Source of the DNA: Stratiolaelaps scimitus
Taxonomy: Eukaryota; Arthropoda; Arachnida; Mesostigmata; Laelapidae
Assembly: GCA_019614645.1 (NCBI GenBank)
Contig: JABWDB010000004.1
Location: 6,076,001 to 6,140,000 of the forward strand
Direction: 5' to 3'
DNA length: 64,000 nucleotides
In this document: positions 43,675-53,645 of the stretch, piece after piece
Layout of the letters: every line of letters begins with the position of its first letter
How positions within the stretch are numbered: position 1 is the first letter of the stretch
The notes under the pieces: model-generated
The model's database searches: none
What the model saw: the letters and a program-made list of their open reading frames with translations, nothing else
What the model was told of the DNA's origin: nothing
Made by a program: the position numbers and the translations under genes

Positions 43675-45964
43675 AGCCTGAGGTGTTTATCCCTGCCACG
43701 ATGCGAACCCATCTACGCTCAAGCACTGAGCCGAATGGCCCACGGAAAGACGAGCTTCCGTGTCTGCTCGACGAGCGCCAGCTGACTTCGAAGTCAAACG
43801 CATCTGCTTGGAAACGATGCGACGTTCGCGGTCTCATTGCGTGCACAACTCTCGTCACTCGCTACGCTGTTTTGATTAGTGGCAACGTGAATACGCACCG
43901 ACGACTGCGCGGCCATCGAAATAACGAAAAAGCGAAACGTCATCACTATTATTATTATTATTATCCATATATTGTGTTTATTGAAAACGTGTGTTCGTCC
44001 TGAAATGCAATACAATAAAATACCCTTTCTTTGACAAAATACACAAAGGCTAAAAGAAGCAATATTGTGCTTAACAATGCGATAAACAATACCATTTTGT
44101 CGGAGTTAATAAATAATATAATAATAAAACGTAATATTAATACGTAATAAATAATACGGAGTTAATATCTCGGTTTAGAATATAATAAAATTCTAAACCG
44201 AGATTCTAAGCACTTGCGAGGAACTGGCAGCGTGGAGGGGCCGGGCGAGGCGGGGTCGAAGGAATTAGACATAACGCGCCTCTCTGCTGGTGAGCCTTGG
44301 GCATATAGAGGCGTTTTGTCAGAAAGCTGCCACATGATTCAGTCTTTGAATAAATGAGGAACTGATAGGATATGTGTAACAATGGCCTGATCGCCACACG
44401 TGTGCGCCACACTCATTCAACGCCACGTGGAGTGCGTGTCTTGTGCACGACGGGCTTCGGAGGACAGAGCCCATTGTGTGGTTGGTGGTTCCATCGGAAA
44501 GATCGTATCAACCAGGTCGAGTACTTGGCGCACGCATAGCGCACGAAGTATGGATTTGATCGTTCAGAAAGTCATTTAATGGCTGATCGACATAATGACG
44601 TGTTTCAATCTGAAAATGTAGCCACCTCGCATAGACAGCAACGACAACAATTTGTAACGCGTAGACAAACTAACTCGAGTATTCTTCGGTCAAAATTACT
44701 TACTTTATTGCCCGTCTGCTCCAGCTTGTGTACGACTTTAGGCTCTTCGATGTGACACGATCGTTTCAATTCAGTTAGTTGCTCCTTAAGTTTGAAGCAA
44801 TATTCGCTCACCTATACTCGGCGGTTTTTTTTTCGAGAGAGAGAGAGGAGAAAATTTTCTTTAAACGCACGGACACCACCAGAGGCATTCTAATCTCCTT
44901 GAAAGTGAGCCCGATCCGGTGCAGTTGGGTTGACGTGGATGACAAAACGCCTCTGCCTGCTAAAACCATCCTCTGCTGAGAGTGTATCTCTTCCCCAGAG
45001 TCGGCTTTACGCTTGGCATTACTTCGATCTCTGGGGAAGGTGTGTACTGCTCCGGCTAGTATTCTGTGTGGTATTCTCAAGATGAACAAAATAACGAAAT
45101 TCACTTGCAAACGACGAGGCGATAACATCGAACATTTTACTGAAGCGACGCAATATCGTTCTGTACTCAAACACTTCAGCGACACATAGCAGATATTTTC
45201 AGTCCATCCGTGACCTAACTCTACCCTGGAGATTGAAATGTCACGATATGCGAAAATCTGAAATATCAGCTACATTGACACCCTTGCAAGGACGCACACA
45301 ATGAAAAATGTACGCCGAGCATATATCTATTTTCAGCATGGCTTGTTAATTTACCGCTTGTATTATTATTGTTATCTGGTCATCTCACAGGTTTAGGTAT
45401 AATGCGAAATTTACCTAGCTCAATAACGTCCAACAAATACGTGACCAAGTTGATATAATTAGTCCAATAATAGCACTTTCACTGGCACTATTATATGTAA
45501 TAAATAATAGCACTGCTTATTGATAATTAGATTAATAACTTAATCATTTATCTTGGTGGCTTTCAAATGAACTGACAAACTGGCTAGTCATTACAAGTTC
45601 AATTAGACATGACAGATCCATGGTGCGCATCCGAGCTTAGCATAAATGATCCGACAAATTTCCCATGACCGAGCATTTCAGACGCCTTTAGCTCCAGTCA
45701 AAAGGCTATGCATGAAAAATGAACAAGCAATTAGGTTAACAAATGAATGATCACTAAGTATGTGTATATTGAAGGTTAAAACCGAGTTAAATCTGTGTTT
45801 ATTTATGTTCTTTAGTGGGCGAAATTCGCCCGCCCATATGCTTGCACCCATTAAATGAGCTTGCTCCATTTTATGTAAACAGAATTGCATAAGGACACAA
45901 TATACATGGCATATTTGTTCGTATTCGAAATCCTGCCGAGTCCGTGGTTGGTCATTAATGCCCA
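43675..45964. other. Intergenic, no gene recognised
   Basis: Contains a (TTA)n run at about 43945-43963, a perfect hairpin at 44167-44204 and AT-rich spacer. A minus-strand frame at 44808-45185 has no known domain. Confidence 0.45.
44167..44204. repeat. Perfect hairpin, 15-bp stem, 8-base loop
   Basis: ATCTCGGTTTAGAAT at 44167-44181 and its exact reverse complement at 44190-44204, the same stem and loop lengths as the hairpin at 25411. Confidence 0.92.
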
Positions 45965-47518
45965 TCAACTGGTTGGCCACATGCAGTAAAATAAATCGGT
46001 GAATCTGACCGCTTGCTGGCTCAGCCACTCATCGTCGTTCCACTGTATATCTTCTACATGATGAATAATGCGCATCTGTTCGAATGTTTCCGACACCGCT
46101 TGACACTGGTTGGTAGCTTTGGCAGCCCTGACGAGCTTGATGAGAATTGACAGCACGAGTGCCGTGAGTTTGATGTTCGATGAGGGATTAGTCAGCAGAT
46201 TGCCGACCGAATGAAGTGTGCCCTCAAGAACGGCAAATAAGGTCCGCTCGTCAGCGATCCCGCTAGTCATGATGTGAAGGAGCTCAGCTGCTGAGTACTT
46301 CATGGCTTCATTTCCTCGCCCGAGAGTGCTGACAATATATGGTATTAGACCCGCCTCGATCATTGCCGCGGTCTGGTTCGGGTAGCGTTTTCGCAAGATG
46401 CTCGTTAGCATTGCGATGATTTTCTCCGTATCGTCCGATTGGCCAGTCTGAGATGAGAGTCGGGATACCAAGGCCGGCAGGACACCGTGACCGATGGCCA
46501 GCGATGGGCGGAACAGGAATATTGCCTGGAGGATGGCGAGCGCGTACGACACCAGACGTGCATTGTCGCATCTATGAACGGTTTCGATGAGCTGGTCGAG
46601 AAGGCCTGCATCCTTGATCTGTTTAGCGCTGAACACGCCCGGTACTTTGGTGAGGTCAGTGAGCGACCTATACACAAGCGCGCTGATGAGATTCTTCTCA
46701 TGGCTGACATGACATAGAATTGTTTTCACGGCAGGAAAATACGAGCTTAGTACGACCTCGGAGGCCACCCCATGGGGATAGTAGCGTAACACGTTAATGA
46801 GACACTGAGACAGACGTTCCCGTGCTTCTTCGGAAAGGTCGCGGCCAAATATTGAGGCTAGAGCCGGCACAACGCCTTGCTCAAACAACATTTTACTATT
46901 CTCAGCCTGTTCGTATGTGATGTTGCTCAGAATCTCGAGTGCACTAGAAACGACGTTGTCGTCATGAGATTTGAAAAGCTTGATGAGTATTGGACCGATA
47001 CCCGATTCGAGCAGGTGACGCTTATGCTCGTTGGTCCCACCTGAAAAAGTCGAGAGCGACCAACAGGCCCAGAGCTGGACCTCCCGATTGTCCACCATCT
47101 CAACGAGTTCCAACAGTCGCGGTACGGCATTCCGTTCGATTAGTCGATCATTTATGAGCGATTTGTCGACGTCGAGGGTGGCCAGCATGAAAGCGTAGTC
47201 GGCCACCGCGACCTTCTCCGTCGAATGCATCACACCGTCGATAAGTCTCGTTACAAGGGCTAGTTCCCGTTTCGTCTTTGGCATACTGAGATAGTAGAGT
47301 ATAGCGTCAAACGCACTGTGCTCAGGAAAGAGAATACGACTTGCCGTTGTACTGTCCAACGCACTGCATGTATCCCATACGCCTTCAGCATGGTCACGGT
47401 CGTCATCTTTGAACCACCGCTGATTATTTCCGAGCTCTGAGTGAGCCGGAATACCCTCCAACGACAGGCAGCTCTCCCTGAATGCCACTGATGTGGAGGT
47501 GGAGATCGTTGACGCCAT
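45965..47518 (-). CDS. Importin-alpha-like ARM-repeat protein, 517 aa
   Basis: Subfamily member with the N-terminal block MPKTKRELALVTRLIDGVMH (from residue 81) preceded by CSALDSTTASRILFPE. ARM 2 is VQLWACWSLSTFSGGTNE and ARM 3 is VVSSALEILSNITYEQAE, which keeps an Asn in the importin position though the Trp is lost. The C-terminal signature is HHVEDIQWNDDEWLSQQAV (near residue 488). Residues 1-50 are Ser/Thr-rich and acidic with no IBB. Comparison with its 506- and 533-aa neighbours shows the same repeat lengths throughout, so the three are clearly tandem copies in one orientation about 3.8-4.4 kb apart. Confidence 0.9.
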   Translation of the reverse strand: MASTISTSTSVAFRESCLSLEGIPAHSELGNNQRWFKDDDRDHAEGVWDTCSALDSTTASRILFPEHSAFDAILYYLSMPKTKRELALVTRLIDGVMHSTEKVAVADYAFMLATLDVDKSLINDRLIERNAVPRLLELVEMVDNREVQLWACWSLSTFSGGTNEHKRHLLESGIGPILIKLFKSHDDNVVSSALEILSNITYEQAENSKMLFEQGVVPALASIFGRDLSEEARERLSQCLINVLRYYPHGVASEVVLSSYFPAVKTILCHVSHEKNLISALVYRSLTDLTKVPGVFSAKQIKDAGLLDQLIETVHRCDNARLVSYALAILQAIFLFRPSLAIGHGVLPALVSRLSSQTGQSDDTEKIIAMLTSILRKRYPNQTAAMIEAGLIPYIVSTLGRGNEAMKYSAAELLHIMTSGIADERTLFAVLEGTLHSVGNLLTNPSSNIKLTALVLSILIKLVRAAKATNQCQAVSETFEQMRIIHHVEDIQWNDDEWLSQQAVRFTDLFYCMWPTS

Positions 47519-47833
47519 CGGAGCACAAGTCGGGACTTCGATCTATGGAAAACAGACAATAGTCATCCGGCTTGTCTGAGAGATGTTTCGTTCTCTCAAG
47601 TTGTGAAATAAATCAATGCCTTGTAAAAGGGCGCACCCATCATATAGAGCAAGAAAAGGTGACTAAACACCAACAATACGTGGCTGACCGGACGGTCTCC
47701 AGCCAGAGAAACTGTCTGCTCGATCAGCTGGGTGGCCGACAAATCAACTCGGCCACGACGTGCAACAGTGCGATGTTCACTTTCGTAATGTGCGCGAAAC
47801 GCGACGTCGAACATTCAGCTGTACCAGTTACTA

Positions 47834-48137
47834 GATATATATATATATATATATATAAATGTGCTCGTAATAAATAACAAAAATGAACGCAGAAAACCGC
47901 TTTTTTTATTACAGGTCACATATTTAGAATATGTAGCATTGTTTGTATTTTTGAGCATGCGTAACTACATTATCGATATATATATATATATATATAAATA
48001 TATAAATGTGGTCGTAATAAATAACCAAAATGAACGCGGAAAACTGCTTTTTTATTGTAGGTCACATATTTAGAATATATAGCATTGTTCATTTTTTTGA
48101 ATATACGTAACTACATTATATATATATATATATATAT
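47834..48137. repeat. Two-copy ~150-bp tandem repeat bounded by (TA)n tracts
   Basis: A (TA)n tract followed by GTCGTAATAAATAAC, AAATGAACGC, GGTCACATATTTAGAATAT, AGCATTGTT and GTAACTACATTAT appears at 47834-47973 and again at 47975-48114. A third (TA)n tract closes the second copy at 48115-48137. The copies differ by scattered substitutions. Confidence 0.88.
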
Positions 48138-49139
48138 GACAAAGCTATAAAAATAGCCAATTCTTACAATCAATAGGGTTTTAAATAGAAAGCTGTTCTA
48201 AGCGATGCAGATAGGGACTATAGCTTCTTTGCGAATGATCCTCGCAATCGTGATTTGTCATTTGCCAGCTGCCGCCACCGCCGCCATATTCAGTAAATGA
48301 TCGACAGTACGTCGCGTCTTGCAGAATACGTTCACCAAAGTGCTTCGTTCCCATGTGACCTATCCCTGAGCAGAGCGAGCGTGCACCTCCGCAAAGACGA
48401 CCAGTGAACGTGGCTGTCAGTATAAATGTTGACTCATTTAACACGTTTAGTATCAGTCGCGCGGGGAGAAATTGTATTGGTTTTGTGCTAAATGTACGTT
48501 TCATCGTACCGGTGAGGGTGGTGAGCACACTTAATCGCTGTTAACCACTGTGTCTGTCATTGGCTGAGGATGAGGTTAGTTGCTACTGAGAACTAGCTAA
48601 TAGACAGACGCATCACACGAGACACTTGCGAATTGCCGCCCTAATACACGACAACGCAAATGTGCGTGTACATGTTTTTAGTATACGATGACGACCACAA
48701 TGCATCATCGCGGGTCAAAAGTCGATCAAGTACCTGCGTCGTTCTAGACAGCTTTCGAACAGCTGTAACCGATCGGACAATGGGGATTGCACAGTTGGAA
48801 GCGAATCGAACGTCACAATTGCTAATCATCTCGAAGTCGCTGAGGAATCGAGTTATTGTTTGAGTTATTGATTCAATTGTTATCCTTGTTAATTGACGCG
48901 CGTGCGCTGTCATCGACACCTTCCTCTTGGCAAAACAACCCATCCCGTCCTCTTGTTGACAACGCAACGTTCCTGCTCTGATTCGCGACTCAAGTTTCCG
49001 TCAACAACCGAACGTAATACACCGGATGCGAGAATCAGCTGCTTGAGATCGTCTAAGATTCGAAATTTCAACCTATTTAACAATTTAGTTGAAGTGAACG
49101 GATCACGCGCTGTAACAGTGTTTTTTTTTTTTAAGGGGG

Positions 49140-49169
49140 GGTGTTGGCATCCTAATGCATGCCAACACC
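49140..49169. repeat. Hairpin, 11-bp stem, 8-base loop
   Basis: GGTGTTGGCAT and ATGCCAACACC flank an 8-base loop. The stem is preceded by a run of T then G at 49120-49140. Confidence 0.85.
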
Positions 49170-50318
49170 ATGGCCGCCCTCCCTCATGGAACTGTTGACG
49201 ATGTTCAACAGCACCACCCTTCCCGGTATCGCTTATCGCATTCTTCAGTAAACGCTGTAACAGTGTAAGTACGATTTCCTGCCACTGGCTAAGCAATGAC
49301 GAGCTCATACGGCAGAGCTTACACATAGATTCAGGCATCTGAGTTTGACTTCGGACACTTCGAATAATATAAATACATGCGGATAGAGGAAGTGACCTCA
49401 CCTCAACTAGAAACCTTAACGACTCTTTCAAGATGCATGCACAAACAAACTGTAGGCAGCAGCAGCAGCGGCAGCTGCAGGTATTTTGCCTGCCTTGCTC
49501 CATAAAGGTAGTTCAATCATCTATCGAGCCCACAGTTCCTCTTTGTCACGAATGTTGTTGGGCTGTGGAAATATTTTCAAAATTATTTTTAAGAAATTCC
49601 CTTTCAGGGGAATTCCTCAGTGTAGACAGTACTGACATCGCAACGCCGGATGGGTGGAATCGATCCCCTGGGGGTTGTCGGAGATTCGAGATTTCAACCT
49701 ATTGAACATTTCGTGATTTTAAGTGATCGACGTCATATTGCATATTGCGTTCTGCTGACATCGATCAAATTCTACCCAGGAATCGAATATCAGCTTCAAA
49801 TGATTGGTCGATAAGAGAGTGACGTCGTGGGCAGATTCTGGTGTGTGTCTGGCACAGACTATTGTACAACGGACATAAAAAAAAACCTGCATATTTCTTA
49901 TCAATGAAGTTGAGTGCACATATCCTAGAGATGACTAGCTAACTTGACTTTTAACTAACTAATTCCGTCACACCAGGTGGACACCAAACAAAAATCTCCA
50001 ATTAAAACAGAGCTCCGATACTGCGGCGAGGGGGGAGAGAGAGCAATATCGATAGATTTATTTCCATTGTAAAATTGGCACAGCGTCGCAGTTCGCAGAA
50101 TGCCAGATCGATCTCGTCGACGTCGTAAAAAAGATCATAAATTAAAATTATATTAACTTAACCTCAAGTTATTATACTAACTTAAGGCGTTATTCCTAGG
50201 TAGGTATTATTGTATAACGGTAGAGGATAACAGAATATATCCATAGATATAAACCACTTTGTAGGTGCCCTCTTGTGCTATGTGTGATTTTCTTTGGCAA
50301 GAACATAAATGATATTGC

Positions 50319-51920
50319 TTATGACGCGCCTTTGTCAGCGTTTAGGGATAGACGATACCATATTTCGGTTAAGATCTTCACGTCTTCGCTAACCGAATCA
50401 TCACCGCTCCATTGCATATTTTCAAGGGTACAAATGATTTTTCGATTTATGAATGACTCGCACACCGCTTCATTTTCGCCAATTGTCTCAGCAAGTTTCA
50501 TTATCTTCGTTAGAATTGCCAACACAAGTTTGGTCTGCTCTCGAGGTGCGTGCTCATCTTTCAGTATTTCACCGAGTGGATCCAGTAGACTGTTGAAAAT
50601 GAGCGGCAATAATCCCGATGCGCTCCTGTCTCTAATATGAGATATCATGACGTGCAGGCACAGAGTTGTCTCGTATCGAATGTACACACCGTGGCATCGA
50701 AGCAGGTGGATAATGCTGTTTATAAAGTGTTCGTTCGCCATCATCTCGATAAAGTTCCGGTCGCATTTCGACAGGTTCGTTAGCGCCTGCAATATCGGGT
50801 TTACAAAATCGTTGCTTCGGGTACGCGACAGCAGTTTGGCGAATGTGGGCAGGACCTGATTAGCAACCACCAAGTGCGGGTACTGAGTGCATATACTTTT
50901 AAGGATCCTCACTGCAGGAAACAATAGCGCGAATTTGTTTGATTTCTTGGCGATTTTGACGAGATCGCTTACAATGCCCAGCTTCACGAGCTTTTTGGTG
51001 AGTGGCTTCTTTGATTCATGGGTGAGGCGTAATAGTACCCAGCAAGCATCGGTCGCGGTGTTCACGTTCACGGTGGGGTCGGATATAATCTTTTTAAGTG
51101 CGGGCAAATTCCAAATTGCCGTTTCCATGGGCCGCCGACAAGGAAAATACCTTAGCACAGTGAGCAGGCAGTCATCAAGCCACTCCGCGATGGGCTCGGG
51201 AAAATCGCGGCCAAGTAGCGAAACGAGCGCCGGCAAGATGCCTAGCTCGATTGCTTGGGCACAGTGTTGGCCATGGTCATAGAGGATTTCATCGACCGCA
51301 ATGAGTACCCACGAGATTACGTTGTCGTCTCGGGACTCGATAAGAAGCTTGATCAATATAGGAATTATCCCTAATTCAACTAGGTGGCGTTTATGCTTTT
51401 CGGTGCCCTCTGCAAATGCGGCCACCGCCCTGCATGCCCAGTGCTGAACTCCCGGACGATCTCCCATTTGCGCGAGCTCGATCATTCGCGGCAGAGCGTT
51501 CAATGCGATCACTCGCTCATTTAGCCGAACCGCCGTGACGTCGAGGATGGCGAGCAGAAACGTGTAGTCTTCCACAGCATTCCAATCAGTTGACCGGATC
51601 ATTCCGTGAATGATTTTGGTGGCAAGTGCCAATTTTTTATTCTGATGTGGCATACGTAAATAGTCGACCTTGGCAAGAAACGCGTCCTCATCTGGTATAA
51701 GCAAACGCAGGATATCGTCGTCATTCAGCGCATCCAGTTCATCCCAGGTAATGTGAGTGTACCTCTCATCATAATCCTTGTTGTCATCATCGTTATCAGC
51801 GTAAACCTTGTCGTGTCGATCGATGGCGTCGCCACTATTCTCGTTCACATCGCGGCTCGGTGTATGTAAGTTCGAGGGAGGATTGGGCACGGGCGATGTA
51901 GGGGGGCCTTCCATCGTCAC
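50319..51920 (-). CDS. Importin-alpha-like ARM-repeat protein, 533 aa
   Basis: Subfamily member with the longest N-terminal extension of the four (about 90 residues, Asp/Asn-rich, proline-containing start). Then come MPHQNKKLALATKIIHGMIR (near residue 88) and the ARM array. ARM 2 is VQHWACRAVAAFAEGTEKHK, so both the Trp position and the Asn position are altered or shifted. The last repeat has CTLENMQWSGDDSVSEDVK near residue 501. No IBB domain. A 23-residue stretch after it ends the protein. The promoter side is close to a plus-strand open frame at 52007 that I do not believe is a gene. Function unknown; the family is well supported. Confidence 0.9.
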   Translation of the reverse strand: MTMEGPPTSPVPNPPSNLHTPSRDVNENSGDAIDRHDKVYADNDDDNKDYDERYTHITWDELDALNDDDILRLLIPDEDAFLAKVDYLRMPHQNKKLALATKIIHGMIRSTDWNAVEDYTFLLAILDVTAVRLNERVIALNALPRMIELAQMGDRPGVQHWACRAVAAFAEGTEKHKRHLVELGIIPILIKLLIESRDDNVISWVLIAVDEILYDHGQHCAQAIELGILPALVSLLGRDFPEPIAEWLDDCLLTVLRYFPCRRPMETAIWNLPALKKIISDPTVNVNTATDACWVLLRLTHESKKPLTKKLVKLGIVSDLVKIAKKSNKFALLFPAVRILKSICTQYPHLVVANQVLPTFAKLLSRTRSNDFVNPILQALTNLSKCDRNFIEMMANEHFINSIIHLLRCHGVYIRYETTLCLHVMISHIRDRSASGLLPLIFNSLLDPLGEILKDEHAPREQTKLVLAILTKIMKLAETIGENEAVCESFINRKIICTLENMQWSGDDSVSEDVKILTEIWYRLSLNADKGAS

Positions 51921-52635
51921 AAGGAAAAATGCGATTTTTTATTTTTCTCAACGAGAACTTCGATGACCACACGACCAGCTCGTAGAACAGGCGATCGCTG
52001 ATTGACATGGGACGCCTCCTCGTCAACGAGCGTCTGCTCGAAGAACGGCGGAACCTGCAAATCGGCCTTCTCGCGCGACGCTCACGCTCGCACGTGCACA
52101 GGTTACACGTGTACGTGTTGTGCTATCGGTGGGCCACAGTGGGCCTCACTGGCATCACGAATGCATATAGCAACGACAGTGATGGCTTGGCTTGCTGTTT
52201 CTCTCGGTCACGATTACAAGGCACTATATTAGTCAATTACATTGCATTTCCGAAAGATCGTTTGGCGGATCTGTCAGAATTCCTGATCGCTGATTTCGAG
52301 AGGTCGAAAATGGCCGCAAACACCAGCAACGGTCAGATAGTGGCTGCTTCGAGCCTTGACACACATGCATAGGGCAATGTAAATCCTCACAGCATATTGC
52401 GACGAGGATGAAACGCTTGCTACGTGCGCGGCGTACAATGACGTTCAGCTTGGAGGTGGTATCTATCACTGCAGGATGAGAATTATAGTCTACTGTAAAT
52501 TTACAATGAAACGACAGCAATCACATAGCGAACGAAGGGGATCCACACGAACGCTCTGGGTTAGACTCTCCACAGCTACCGTAGCCAATAAGAATAATCT
52601 AAACTAAAGAATTCTTTTTCCGAGCGGACTCTCTC

Positions 52636-52695
52636 GGGCCACCGTTTAACATCCACGGCACCGCTTTCGCGTTGCTTCGCTGTTGAATTGAAGGG
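52636..52695 (-). mobile_element. SINE family A, reversed tail fragment
   Basis: CCGTTTAACATCCACGGCAC, then CGCTTTCGCGTTGCTTCGC, match the family A tail in reverse order, then diverge. Confidence 0.45.
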
Positions 52696-53199
52696 GCCGG
52701 TTGTGACGGACGAAGTTCACCGAACATATAAAGTTCGTTTATTTTTTTCAATTTACCACCATATGTGTATTGTTGTTGTTGTTGTTGTTGTCGTTGTGAC
52801 ATAAAAATGCAAATTAGGTTAATTAAATCTATAGTATTCTACGGGATTTCCGCTCTTGAACTTGCCCAGTAAGCCGCCTGTCCTGTTTAGTGTTCCCCGA
52901 AATCGTCGACGAGGAGTCAACCAAAACGACGTTATGTTCACTCAGGGTTACTACACAAGCAGGTTGGTTTGTTATACCCGTCTTGCTCGAACAATCTAGT
53001 AATATTTGAGCTTAAATAGATATATGTAGCTTGCGAGGGGGCCATGTGTCAGCACAAGTAAGAATCGATCTGTGATGTCATGGGGATCAATGAGGGTCAG
53101 GCTCGTCAGTGAACATGAGTGCAATGCACCTGGCTTCTATATCAGGAAGGAGAGCTGACTGAGCAACTGACCCGTCCGATTCTAAACTGAGAGAGCAAT

Positions 53200-53241
53200 C
53201 TATATATATATATATATATATATATTATGCTGCATCTACAA

Positions 53242-53275
<34 letters not shown>
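53200..53275. repeat. Paired (TA)n microsatellites
   Basis: Two pure TA runs (53200-53225 and 53250-53275) separated by about 25 bases. Confidence 0.95.
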
Positions 53276-53645
53276 TGAATAATGTTAATAAATTACCAGG
53301 ATTTGTGTAGTGATTATAATCGCCGTCTGATTTTTGCTGCTAAAATGCGCTGATTAAATTATTGCCAGTATATTTCAATTCGTTGCCAACGGTTACACTC
53401 AAACAATTTGCGGCCAATATTTAATTAATACAATCATATCGCCCCATCATCATTTTAAACTTCAGGCAAGGCGCCTAGAACATATATATATATATATTTA
53501 TGTATCAAACTGATCACACACACTTTAACTAATTCGTAAGGTCAAATCAAATGAAAGACCCATGGGGATCACGTGCGATGCATATCGATCGTGCCCCCAT
53601 TGTCCGCCTTGTGACATCGTCAAGGATCCGTCTAGTCCAGCATCT

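Larger units (their letters stand above)
47519..50318. other. Intergenic with duplicated AT-bordered block
   Basis: Contains a two-copy ~150-bp repeat at 47834-48137, a hairpin at 49140-49169 and a diverged direct repeat (about 49055-49100 and 49680-49725, GATTCGAAATTTCAACCTAT-like). A minus-strand frame at 48910-49503 (197 codons) has no recognisable domain and crosses the hairpin. Confidence 0.5.
51921..53645. other. Intergenic, microsatellites and a SINE fragment
   Basis: Holds a reversed SINE A tail fragment (about 52636-52695), a (GTT)n run at about 52767-52790, and (TA)n tracts at 53200-53225, 53250-53275 and 53481-53498. No gene recognised. Confidence 0.5.

Noticed and set aside
48910..49503. 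197-codon minus-strand open frame
   Set aside because: Cys- and Ser-rich by chance, crosses a hairpin and poly-T/G run, no recognisable domain.
52007..52372. 121-codon plus-strand frame next to the 533-aa ARM gene
   Set aside because: No conserved sequence or homologue recognised; likely the upstream region of the ARM gene.
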